This document shows, in pieces, positions 34,193 through 41,351 of a DNA stretch of 41,351 bases. The DNA lies in NCBI GenBank assembly GCA_041745535.1, contig JBGTIS010000328.1, forward strand, positions 1-41,351, given 5' to 3'. Under the pieces are notes generated by a model. The model had not been told where the DNA came from, did not search any database, and saw only the letters and a program-made list of their open reading frames with translations. The translations under genes and the position numbers were made by a program. The stretch is from JBGTIS01 sp041745535. Its GTDB lineage: Bacteria; Bacteroidota; Bacteroidia; Cytophagales; Cyclobacteriaceae. How positions within the stretch are numbered: the stretch's first letter is position 1; each line of letters opens with the position of its first letter.

Positions 34193-37024
34193 TTATTTTT
34201 CTATTTGCTTTACCAATCGTATAGGCGTAAAGGGCTTAAGCTCTTTACCCCCATTCATCTCAATAATCCGCGATAGGGGAATATTATATTTAGTGGCAAT
34301 TTCTTTCAAGTCAGGATTAGGTTGAATTACATACACTTCACGGGTAGGATTATACGAACTGGAAACGCCTTTAATCTCAAATTCGATGCGCCTGCTATAC
34401 TGAAGATCGTCCTCATCTTTGAGATCTTCCTCGCCCATCGGTAATAAAGTAAGTACAGAAGGATTAACCCCCTGTGCTGTCAGGTATTTGTAAACCTCTT
34501 GGGCTCTTTTCTTGCTCAATATAGCATTATGTTTATCAGCCCCGGTGGTATCAGCATATGCGAAAATTTTTACCTCCACATCTGGGTGTTTTATATGGAA
34601 GGCACTGAGGCTGTCTAAAATAGATCGAGCCGAATCATTAATAATATATTGGTTTTTGTCAAAATATATATTATCAAAAGTTTCCTCTATTACTGTATCT
34701 TCTAATACGGTAACTACCAACTCTTCTAAAGCGTACTGGGCCAGTTCAGTAAATTTTGGTTTATTGGCATCAAACATAATCTTTTGATTCTTTTCGAAGC
34801 TGACAGAAGAAAACTCAAACTTGCCTTCATTATTGGTAAAAACTGTTTGTTTCCCACTTTCATTTTCCATGGTAACGCCAATCAGAGCGACAGGCTTTTG
34901 ATTTTTGGTAAGTGTTCCTTGTATTTTTATGTTTTCCGGATTGTTTATAGCCAGCATTCCCAAATCAAATATCCCTGGATTGTCATAAGAGAATGACATG
35001 CCAGAATCGTCATTTACAGCTTTTGCGAAAAATTGTTTTGTATGATTTAATCTGTTTAACCTTACTTTTTCTTCAGTAGGAATTTCTTCATATACATACC
35101 CATTCGTTTCGAATCTATCTAGCTTTTCTTTTTGTTCTTCAGAAAGAGATTGATAAAAGAAGACATCTTCCAGAGAAGCATCTTCCTGAAAGTTTTTTGC
35201 AAGAAACTGCTGTCTTTCTCGAATGGTTCTTTCAATGCTTTCCTTCTGTTCAAGGGGAAGTTCTTCGAAAAACTGAATGAGTTGCTGATCCGCCTGGCTC
35301 TGATCAATTAAAACACCTTGAAATACTTTAGCCTCAATAATCTGGCTTATCTTTCCCTTTTTTTCAAGGGGTAGACTTTCGTAATAATAAAAGTCTTCAT
35401 CTGAAATAGTGGTTTGATTCTCTTTAAGCAGGAAATTTTTTTTCGCAAGCGCTAACCTATCGATTCGGTTTTTTTCTTCTATAGGAAGTAATTCATAAAA
35501 TGAGACTAATTCTTCCCTTAACTCGGATTTGTCAACTAATGCCTTCCTTAATGATTGCTTTTCTATATAGGTTTTAACGTTCATTTTATCCTGCAAAGGG
35601 AGCTGCTTATAAAAATCCGCGTCTTTTTCATCAAAAAAACGAAGTACATTTAAGTACACAGCCATTTCATTTTGTTGGCTATTGCCTTGCAATGACATAA
35701 GTTCAGTTTGTTGCGTAGAAAGGTTAAATGTGTAAAGGTCAAAATTCCCATCGGCACTGGATTTATTAGAGGTAAGATAGCCCCTGGATGTGCCCAAATG
35801 TATATAAAGATCGTCTTTTGGCGAATTAAATGGCTGGCCCAAGTTGATAGGCTGTGGGTTTTTTATATTGGTTACAAACGAAATATCGAATCCACCATAA
35901 CCTTTATGTCCATTCGACGAAAAAAATAATGCGCCTTCAATATCATAATAAAAAGGCGAAATTTCATTCTGAGGCGTATTTATTTCCGGGCCAAGATTTA
36001 TTGGTATTGCCCACTTCCCGGCTCTGTCCAGATAGCTCATCCAGATATCGAGTTGCCCGAATCCGCCCGGGCGATCAGAAGAAAAGTAGAGCGTATCACC
36101 ACCGTAAGAAATAGAAGGTTGTTTGCTGTTAAAATCAGCGACATTTACCGGCTCTGGGAGCGCTACCAGTCGACTCCATTTTCCCTGAATTAGTTCTGTA
36201 ACAAAAATCTGACAAGGATAATTTTGGTAGCAACCAGTAAAAAAAAATTTGTTTTTTTCTTTGTTAAAAACACCAGATCCATCATCAGCAGTGGTGTTTA
36301 AAGATGAAAAACCGAGTATTGTGGTTTGGTCTTCCCAGTTACCGACAGTTTTTGTAAAAATAAAATTATCGCTTAAAAATTCACCATATTTCTGATCGTA
36401 GGCTCTGCCTTTTGTGCCCGACCGGGAAGAAGAAAACACAATACAGGAATCATTTTTATAAATGCTCGCTCCATATTCATTATAGGAACTGTTTACCAAA
36501 GGCGGTAAAAGTTTGAAGTCAAAATTCCCTTTTGGCATTAATGCTTTTTTTAACACAAACTGATTGTTGGCTTCCTCTGTCAATGCTAAATCTACGAAGC
36601 GTTCATTTTCTTTAGAACGATTTTTATTTGCGAGTTGAATAAATTGTTTGAATGTTTCAGAAGATTGCTGATACAGGCCATTTGATCGTTGCATTAAGCC
36701 TAAGTAAAATTTTGTTAATGGATAGGCGTTTTCAGTATCCAATGTAGCGGTTTGCTGGTAATACTTTATGGCATTTTGGTAATCGAATAAATTGCGATAG
36801 CATTCCGCAAGCTGATAACTGGCCTCCGCATTTTTACTATCTAATTCCAAAGCTTTTTTAAAATACTGGGAAGCTTCGTAGTATTTTTCAGAGGCAAAAG
36901 TTTTGTTGCCAGATCTGATAAGTTCTGGAACTTTATCGCTGGCTTTAGCAAAAACATGGGTTAATAACAGAAACAGCAGTACTGCTCTAAATATGTACTT
37001 TTTATTAATGATTATATCTGCCAT
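34193..37024 (-). CDS. PorE-like multidomain OmpA/TPR/propeller protein with novel repeats
   Basis: 943 residues. Signal peptide to about 27; TPR helices about 30-150; PD40-type beta-propeller about 165-440 (VFSSSRSG, LYFSSDRPGGFG, LFFSSNGHKGYGGFD); five to six ~38-residue repeats at 468-670; a carboxypeptidase-D-like regulatory domain about 700-755; an OmpA peptidoglycan-binding domain about 783-885 (Asp in YADTTGAD, Arg in SRRIEFEI); and a LysM-like tail (EIATKYNIPLSRIIEMNGGK). TPR-propeller-CTL-OmpA is the layout of PorE, which ties the T9SS or gliding machinery to peptidoglycan. Its gene starts 6 bp after the PorP/SprF gene. The repeats and LysM-like tail are additions to the usual layout. 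Confidence 0.9.
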   Translation of the reverse strand: MADIIINKKYIFRAVLLFLLLTHVFAKASDKVPELIRSGNKTFASEKYYEASQYFKKALELDSKNAEASYQLAECYRNLFDYQNAIKYYQQTATLDTENAYPLTKFYLGLMQRSNGLYQQSSETFKQFIQLANKNRSKENERFVDLALTEEANNQFVLKKALMPKGNFDFKLLPPLVNSSYNEYGASIYKNDSCIVFSSSRSGTKGRAYDQKYGEFLSDNFIFTKTVGNWEDQTTILGFSSLNTTADDGSGVFNKEKNKFFFTGCYQNYPCQIFVTELIQGKWSRLVALPEPVNVADFNSKQPSISYGGDTLYFSSDRPGGFGQLDIWMSYLDRAGKWAIPINLGPEINTPQNEISPFYYDIEGALFFSSNGHKGYGGFDISFVTNIKNPQPINLGQPFNSPKDDLYIHLGTSRGYLTSNKSSADGNFDLYTFNLSTQQTELMSLQGNSQQNEMAVYLNVLRFFDEKDADFYKQLPLQDKMNVKTYIEKQSLRKALVDKSELREELVSFYELLPIEEKNRIDRLALAKKNFLLKENQTTISDEDFYYYESLPLEKKGKISQIIEAKVFQGVLIDQSQADQQLIQFFEELPLEQKESIERTIRERQQFLAKNFQEDASLEDVFFYQSLSEEQKEKLDRFETNGYVYEEIPTEEKVRLNRLNHTKQFFAKAVNDDSGMSFSYDNPGIFDLGMLAINNPENIKIQGTLTKNQKPVALIGVTMENESGKQTVFTNNEGKFEFSSVSFEKNQKIMFDANKPKFTELAQYALEELVVTVLEDTVIEETFDNIYFDKNQYIINDSARSILDSLSAFHIKHPDVEVKIFAYADTTGADKHNAILSKKRAQEVYKYLTAQGVNPSVLTLLPMGEEDLKDEDDLQYSRRIEFEIKGVSSSYNPTREVYVIQPNPDLKEIATKYNIPLSRIIEMNGGKELKPFTPIRLVKQIEK
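35015..35623 (-). repeat. Coding tandem repeat of about 38 residues
   Basis: Within the PorE-like protein, residues 468-670 hold units starting FYKQLPLQDK, FYELLPIEEK, YYESLPLEKK, FFEELPLEQK, FYQSLSEEQK and VYEEIPTEEK. The first four are spaced about 38 residues apart and the last two are shorter. The consensus is aromatic-x-x-x-LP-x-E-x-K-x-x-I-x-R, helical and charged. I do not recognise it. Confidence 0.75.
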
Positions 37025-37030
37025 GGCTAC

Positions 37031-38107
37031 CTAGATCATAGGAGTGTAAAACCTTTTAAAGTTTGTTTTTTTCAATATTTTGTACGCTACAGAAACTTCA
37101 TAAGCTCCACCGCCTAGGCCGGGTACATCCATTTTTCCATTATTCAAATCTATACTGGTAGAAATAGTAAGGTTTTTAAAATCAAGGCCGCCCGAGAGCA
37201 CAAAAGAATCATTCCATCTGTACCATACTCCACCTAACAGTGTAATATCTGATTTTTCAGAGAGATCAAATTCCCTTATTTTATAATGCAAATATGTACC
37301 CAAATTGAGGTAACCCTTCTGTTGCCAGTTAAACATGACCAAAGCTCCAGGTAACAGGGTTAATCTGTCGGTAAAGGCATATTCCAAACCTCCATGAATT
37401 TTCATTAATAAAGGCGCTCTATCTGTATCCGCTGTTAAAAAGGAAAGGTCAGGTCTGTTCAGGTTGGCCATTGACATGCCACCAAAGGCACTAAAACTTT
37501 TTAAGAGATATTGCCGGGATGGATTATAAAACCAAATAAAACCTGTATTAAAAACAGGGAAAGTTCTTTGCCCATACACATTCGAAGCCGGAGCAGGAAT
37601 GGTAACATCGTAACCAATTTGAGGGTTGTACTGCGATCCCCAGCGTAAACCTTCTCTGTTTAAAGTTTTTTGAATAATACCACCTTCAAGCCCCAGAATA
37701 AGGGTGTAGTCTTGCTGATAATCTAAAGGTATGTTATAGGCAGCTGCTACATTTATCCCCCACGATTTGTATAGCTGATAATTACCTGCATTTTCGGAAA
37801 AAGCTGATAAAGCAAAATTTCCAACATGCCTGAGAACAGGTTTTTTTGTAATAACTGGCTGCGAAAACGAAAAGACCTGTGCTTTATATGGATTGTTTAA
37901 ATTGCGCCATTGCGATCGGTGGCTAAGTCCAAAATAGGTGTTCTGGTAGGTGCCTGCCATAGCAGGATTAATATTAAGGGGTGAAAAATAATATTGCGAA
38001 AAAACCAAAGACTGTCCGGATACTTGTTGAGAAAAAAGCAGGATAGAAATTCCTATAATTGCCCAGTTTAACAATAGGTTTATGGCTATCTTATGGTTAT
38101 TTATCAT
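37031..38107 (-). CDS. PorP/SprF-family type IX secretion outer membrane protein
   Basis: Start chosen at ATG 38107 (MINNHKIAINLLLNWAIIGI), giving a signal peptide cut near VSGQ and 358 residues; a longer frame to 38257 would overlap the previous gene and lacks a signal. The mature N-terminus QSLVFSQYYFSPLNINPAMA, then GTYQNTYFGLSHRSQWRNL, is the family hallmark. Transmembrane beta strands continue to the end. PorP/SprF proteins assist T9SS export and anchoring of specific type-B-sorted proteins, and one such protein is encoded 10 bp upstream, which fits a matched pair. The fourth operon gene (PorE-like) follows after 6 bp. Confidence 0.93.
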   Translation of the reverse strand: MINNHKIAINLLLNWAIIGISILLFSQQVSGQSLVFSQYYFSPLNINPAMAGTYQNTYFGLSHRSQWRNLNNPYKAQVFSFSQPVITKKPVLRHVGNFALSAFSENAGNYQLYKSWGINVAAAYNIPLDYQQDYTLILGLEGGIIQKTLNREGLRWGSQYNPQIGYDVTIPAPASNVYGQRTFPVFNTGFIWFYNPSRQYLLKSFSAFGGMSMANLNRPDLSFLTADTDRAPLLMKIHGGLEYAFTDRLTLLPGALVMFNWQQKGYLNLGTYLHYKIREFDLSEKSDITLLGGVWYRWNDSFVLSGGLDFKNLTISTSIDLNNGKMDVPGLGGGAYEVSVAYKILKKTNFKRFYTPMI

Positions 38108-38117
38108 ATTTTGACAA

Positions 38118-39278
38118 TTAATAAAGTATGATCGTACCAGTTCTTTTAAAAGATTCACCGCTGGTAAACCTGCCTCTGACAAGATATCGAAAAATATTAG
38201 AATGCTCTGTATAACCTGATCTGATATTAGTGCCATTCCAGCCTTGTGTAGAGGCAAACGTTAAAGATTTTGTTTCAAAAACTATATTGCCCCAGGTATC
38301 CTGGATTATCATATAAAAGTCTTCATTAGCAAGTTGGTTTCCATATACTTTTATAGTTTGATCTTCAGGGTTGCTGGCTTGCAGTGAAAAAGTGTTTGGA
38401 ATGTATAATTTCCGTGTATCAATTAGTAAAAGCCCTACGGTAAGATAAGTATGGGTTACAGGCAGATAACTAGCTATGGTGTAAGTATTACCGCTAATCT
38501 GAATAGAAGCTTGTCCAAAATTCTGGAATAACCCATTTTTTTCGTTGCTACCTGTTACAACTAGTTGAGCCTGGTCAGGCTGTAATTTTTGGCTCATTGA
38601 TGTGCTTAGCTCCACCTCTGAACCGGTATAGGTTCCTGAAAGCAGCGTTTGCTTCCAGATATTATTTGACAGCAATTGGATCTCTTCACCATGATTTGTA
38701 ATAGATTGGTTCGTATAAAACTCCATGCCAACTACCGGATTGTCGCCCTTCACATTCCGAAGGGTAACAGGAGCGTATATTCCATCTTTGCCTACAGGAT
38801 AAAATTTTTCTCCGAGTCCGGTGTGATATAGAGCACCATTAATAAATGAATTTGATGATCCTCCTGTAATTGCTGTGTTTTCTTTCAAAACAAAGGAGGT
38901 CTTACTTCCCGAAGTAATAATTCCTTCGTCTAAAACAAGATTGGATGTAATGAAAATATTGCTGGGAAAATATACCTGGCTACCCTGAGTAATGGCAAGC
39001 GTGGATACAGCCTGACCATGATGATCAAAGGTTTGGGCTTGCCCCCCATTTAGGATAATGGTTCCTTGCCCTGCCGTATATTGTCCTCGGTTATTCCACC
39101 CGCTGGCAAGAAGTAAAGTTCCTTGATTGGTAATAGTAGCTGTGTTGGTAACAGCACCTTTTATGCTGATAATTGAATTTTCCTTGATTGTGATATTACC
39201 TTGGTCAATGCGTACCTGTGCCGTACTTGAAGTAAGGGATACATACATTAGGATAACAAATAAATAAAATGTTTTCAT
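38118..39278 (-). CDS. Surface protein with T9SS type B (CHU_C-like) sorting domain
   Basis: Start chosen at ATG 39278 (MKTFYLFVILMYVSLTSSTA), giving a signal peptide and 386 residues. The body is low-complexity beta structure rich in Thr, Asn and Gly (ITIKENSIISIKGAVTNTAT; INGALYHTGLGEKFYPVGKD), the type of right-handed solenoid or adhesin sequence found in Cytophaga-like surface proteins. The last ~85 residues match the gliding-motility/T9SS type B C-terminal domain: LYIPNTFSL, TIKVYGNQL, MIIQDTWGNIVFE, GWNGTNIRSG, FKRTGTIILY. That signal sends the protein through the T9SS to the surface. PorP/SprF, encoded immediately downstream, is the probable partner. Confidence 0.88.
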   Translation of the reverse strand: MKTFYLFVILMYVSLTSSTAQVRIDQGNITIKENSIISIKGAVTNTATITNQGTLLLASGWNNRGQYTAGQGTIILNGGQAQTFDHHGQAVSTLAITQGSQVYFPSNIFITSNLVLDEGIITSGSKTSFVLKENTAITGGSSNSFINGALYHTGLGEKFYPVGKDGIYAPVTLRNVKGDNPVVGMEFYTNQSITNHGEEIQLLSNNIWKQTLLSGTYTGSEVELSTSMSQKLQPDQAQLVVTGSNEKNGLFQNFGQASIQISGNTYTIASYLPVTHTYLTVGLLLIDTRKLYIPNTFSLQASNPEDQTIKVYGNQLANEDFYMIIQDTWGNIVFETKSLTFASTQGWNGTNIRSGYTEHSNIFRYLVRGRFTSGESFKRTGTIILY

Positions 39279-39285
39279 AGTACTA

Positions 39286-40725
39286 TTAGAAGGTCGCAAA
39301 CCATCTCCATTCATCAACTTTTGTTTTTAAATAGGGCACACCATTAGCCTTAATATAAAAGTCACCTATTTTTCCTAGGTTTTTATCGGGGTTTGAATTA
39401 TCATTCGATACAAAAGTAACTGGTGTATTTACGGCTTGGTCTGGCCATTTACTTATGGGTATCCAATTGCCATTTTCCATCATAAATACAATTTTTGTAT
39501 CAGTTTTGTAATAAAATGTTCCATCTGTGGCCCCAACCGGATTATTACTGCTCGGTGTAGTACTGCCTGAATACCAGGATGCTCCATTCACGGAAGGGAA
39601 CCATTGGCTTCCATTCCAGGTAAGCACTTCGCCAGCAGCAGGTGCTGTAGTAGCTACTTTTCTTCCTTGTAATCCTACAGTTGTTACTGTTCCATCTCCT
39701 GCCAGGATTGCATCTCCTGATAAATAAGCGGGGTTTACCTGATTATTATTGCCAATAAGCAACTGTCCGTCTTTATTATTACTTAGCTGTAACTGATCCG
39801 CCAATAACTGTAAGCCACCACCTGCCACATTAATTTCCAAACTACCATCCGCGTTTTGTCCTAAACCGGAGCCGGCTACATCCGCATTTAATTTATCTTT
39901 GGTAACAGCATCGTTTTCTATTTTGCTGGTTGTTACACTGAGATTATTTAAAGTAATCGTGCCATCGGCTAATAAAACCAAATCACCACTAATTTTTACC
40001 GAGGCCAAAGTGGTGCCGTTTCCTATCAAAATCTGACCTGGGACTTTCGCGTTTAAGGACTGAGCCGTATTATTGCTGCTACCTATCAAAATGTTTCCCT
40101 GAGCCAATACTTGGGTTGCATCAACATAGGATTTTGTTGCGGCATCGGCAGCACTAAGGGGTGTGCCCAAATTGCTGATTACTTTTCCTCTGGCATCATT
40201 TCCAAGTGTTAATACAGCACCTAGATCTTGGTTTTCGTTATTAGTTAAGTTGCCAGCCATAAGAAACTGGCCATTAACTTTCCTATATAAATTTCCTGTA
40301 GTACTATTAAAATAAAAATCGCCATTAATCCCTTGCGTATCAGCAGGATCACTGCTTCCAGAATACCAGTTTATTGTATTGGTTGGGATATCTTTTTGGG
40401 TGTATTCCTGATGCCATTCTCCATTATACCAGTAAAAAAAATTTCCCTCGTCAGTATCAAAAATGAGAAGCCCATTATCAGCACTGCTGAGTTGCGAAGT
40501 AAAACTGCTAGCTATGCGTTGGGTGGTAGTAAACCTGGGCACTAAAAAACCCTGGTTATGGTTGTCAGAAAACAATTCAAGTACCGCATTACTGTTAGGA
40601 CTTTCGGTTCCCATCCCAACAACGGTTTGCCCAAAAACAATTCTACAGCATAAAATCAATAAAAGGCTAAGAGCAATATGTAGTATTATTCCAATAATGG
40701 ATACTTGAAAATATTTTTTTATCAT
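39286..40725 (-). CDS. Exported fibre-like protein
   Basis: Start taken as ATG 40725 (MIKKYFQVSIIGIILHIALS), a signal peptide cut near VFGQ; a start at 40761 adds residues before it. The mature N-terminus VVGMGTESPNSNAVLEL, then FLVPRFTTTQR and GLLIFDTDEGNFFYWYNGEW, is a domain common at the front of Bacteroidota exported fibre proteins. Two WYSGS...DFYF units (about residues 120-165 and 385-425) resemble phage tail-fibre units, and between them lie ATKSYVDA and Asn/Gly-rich TLNNLSVTTSKIENDAV segments. It is first in a four-gene operon, 7 bp before the T9SS type-B protein. It has no obvious sorting domain of its own, so it may be a structural fibre partner. Confidence 0.8.
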   Translation of the reverse strand: MIKKYFQVSIIGIILHIALSLLLILCCRIVFGQTVVGMGTESPNSNAVLELFSDNHNQGFLVPRFTTTQRIASSFTSQLSSADNGLLIFDTDEGNFFYWYNGEWHQEYTQKDIPTNTINWYSGSSDPADTQGINGDFYFNSTTGNLYRKVNGQFLMAGNLTNNENQDLGAVLTLGNDARGKVISNLGTPLSAADAATKSYVDATQVLAQGNILIGSSNNTAQSLNAKVPGQILIGNGTTLASVKISGDLVLLADGTITLNNLSVTTSKIENDAVTKDKLNADVAGSGLGQNADGSLEINVAGGGLQLLADQLQLSNNKDGQLLIGNNNQVNPAYLSGDAILAGDGTVTTVGLQGRKVATTAPAAGEVLTWNGSQWFPSVNGASWYSGSTTPSSNNPVGATDGTFYYKTDTKIVFMMENGNWIPISKWPDQAVNTPVTFVSNDNSNPDKNLGKIGDFYIKANGVPYLKTKVDEWRWFATF

Positions 40726-41150
40726 TAGCTTCTCGTAAAAGTCAACTAAATATGTAATCATTTATACTAGAACTTACACATAAACTACATTGAAGCATAT
40801 TTATATAAATATTCTAATAAAATATAAGACAGAATCAGCTAGCGTTTCATATGCTAAATAACCTGATTTTTATGTGGTTGACCCTATATTAAAAATAGAA
40901 AATATATTTAAGGATTAATATGGAAATTCCTGATAATAATTACATTTTAAATTAAAATATTAAAAAATAGAAAATCGAAGAATTACCAGAAACTCATAAC
41001 TTTCCGATATGTTACACTTATAGGCTGTTGTAGGAAAAAATGAAGCTTTGGTTATACGACTGCTATAAAATCATGAATAAGGCAAAAAACAGGTAACAAT
41101 ATTAAACACCTTATTCGGCATAAAAATTTTTATTTCAGATAGTAATCGTA
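40726..41150. other. AT-rich promoter region of the surface operon
   Basis: This 425-bp stretch is strongly AT-rich and shows no coding frame or RNA gene. It should contain the promoter for the four minus-strand genes, but no clear Bacteroidota -7/-33 pair was identified. It ends at an insertion sequence. Confidence 0.5.
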
Positions 41151-41151
41151 T

Positions 41152-41351
41152 TAAGAACCTATCCGAAAATTAGCGAATTCTTCCAGACCATCAAAGCACA
41201 AGCAAAGTGTAACATGGCCTGATAATTTCCCACTTTCTTTTCCCAGCGGATCAGTAGCCTTCTAAAGCGATTCGTCCAGGAATGTGTTCTTTCCGCGCCA
41301 CGGAGGCACATACCCATCTTCTTGCCCTGTAACCAGGAATACGGCAAGCCT
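41152..41351 (-). mobile_element. IS5-family transposase C-terminal end, incomplete
   Basis: The minus strand reads RTHSWTNRFRRLLIRWEKKV and GNYQAMLHFACALMVWKN before TAG at 41159-41161, the last part of an IS5-family (IS427-like) transposase including the catalytic Glu region (AERTHSW). The AAGAACCTATCCGAAAA stretch from about 41152 looks like the terminal inverted repeat overlapping the stop codon. Just upstream of AERTHSW the family sequence (ARRWV) lies in another frame, suggesting a frameshift or small insertion near 41290-41315. The rest of the element is outside the window. Confidence 0.75.

Noticed and set aside
1..41351. CRISPR arrays, tRNA or rRNA genes, phage structural clusters
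   Set aside because: No regularly spaced repeats, cloverleaf sequence or rRNA landmarks were seen. The fibre-like protein is in a T9SS operon without other phage genes.

Overview
The window looks like a chromosomal segment of a member of the Bacteroidota, probably a Cytophagales-type plant-polysaccharide degrader. This is inferred from a SusC/SusD pair, type IX secretion (T9SS) sorting domains, a PorP/SprF-family protein, a Reg_prop/Y_Y_Y sensor kinase and several lipoprotein or Sec/Tat-exported sugar enzymes. No rRNA, tRNA or CRISPR array was seen.

Layout. 1-3.6 kb: 3' end of an oligopeptidase B-like gene, an FtsX/MacB-type permease that has lost its C-terminal end, and a short-chain dehydrogenase (SDR) remnant. 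3.6-10.4 kb: SusD/SusC on the minus strand, a frameshifted TlpA-like thioredoxin and a DUF1080 protein. 10.7-13.4 kb is a graveyard of cut and shifted genes: two membrane proteins, a winged-helix protein, a T9SS-sorted protein, a LytTR regulator and an SDR/hydrolase chimera. 13.5-26.9 kb is mostly intact carbohydrate metabolism: two GH43 proteins, mannonate dehydratase, a bicupin, a ThuA-like protein and two Gfo/Idh/MocA oxidoreductases, plus an acyl-CoA dehydrogenase and a shattered GH10 xylanase. Together they suggest glucuronoxylan or arabinoxylan use through uronate and keto-sugar intermediates.

The most unusual item is at 23.7-25.1 kb, an AT-rich single-gene insertion between the second oxidoreductase and the second GH43. 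It encodes an ABC-type ATPase with a C-terminal RNxxxH (HEPN-like) motif. It is bounded on the left by GTTGGGC and on the right by a hairpin preceded by ACCTAAC. Circularised, these ends form an integron attC-like site. No integrase is visible. The simplest reading is a stray integron cassette carrying a candidate defence or toxin ATPase at a secondary site.

27.0-28.8 kb is a TA-flanked, chimeric IS630-family element with a 103-bp MITE-like unit at one end. 28.9-30.6 kb is a TPR protein overlapping a YfiR-family protein. These converge on a very large propeller sensor kinase, which follows a tightly spaced four-gene minus-strand operon (40.7 to 34.2 kb): fibre-like exported protein, T9SS type-B-sorted protein, PorP/SprF and an OmpA/TPR/propeller protein with a new-looking ~38-residue repeat. 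This looks like a self-contained surface-attachment or secretion module with its own sensor. The window ends in a degenerate IS5-family transposase.
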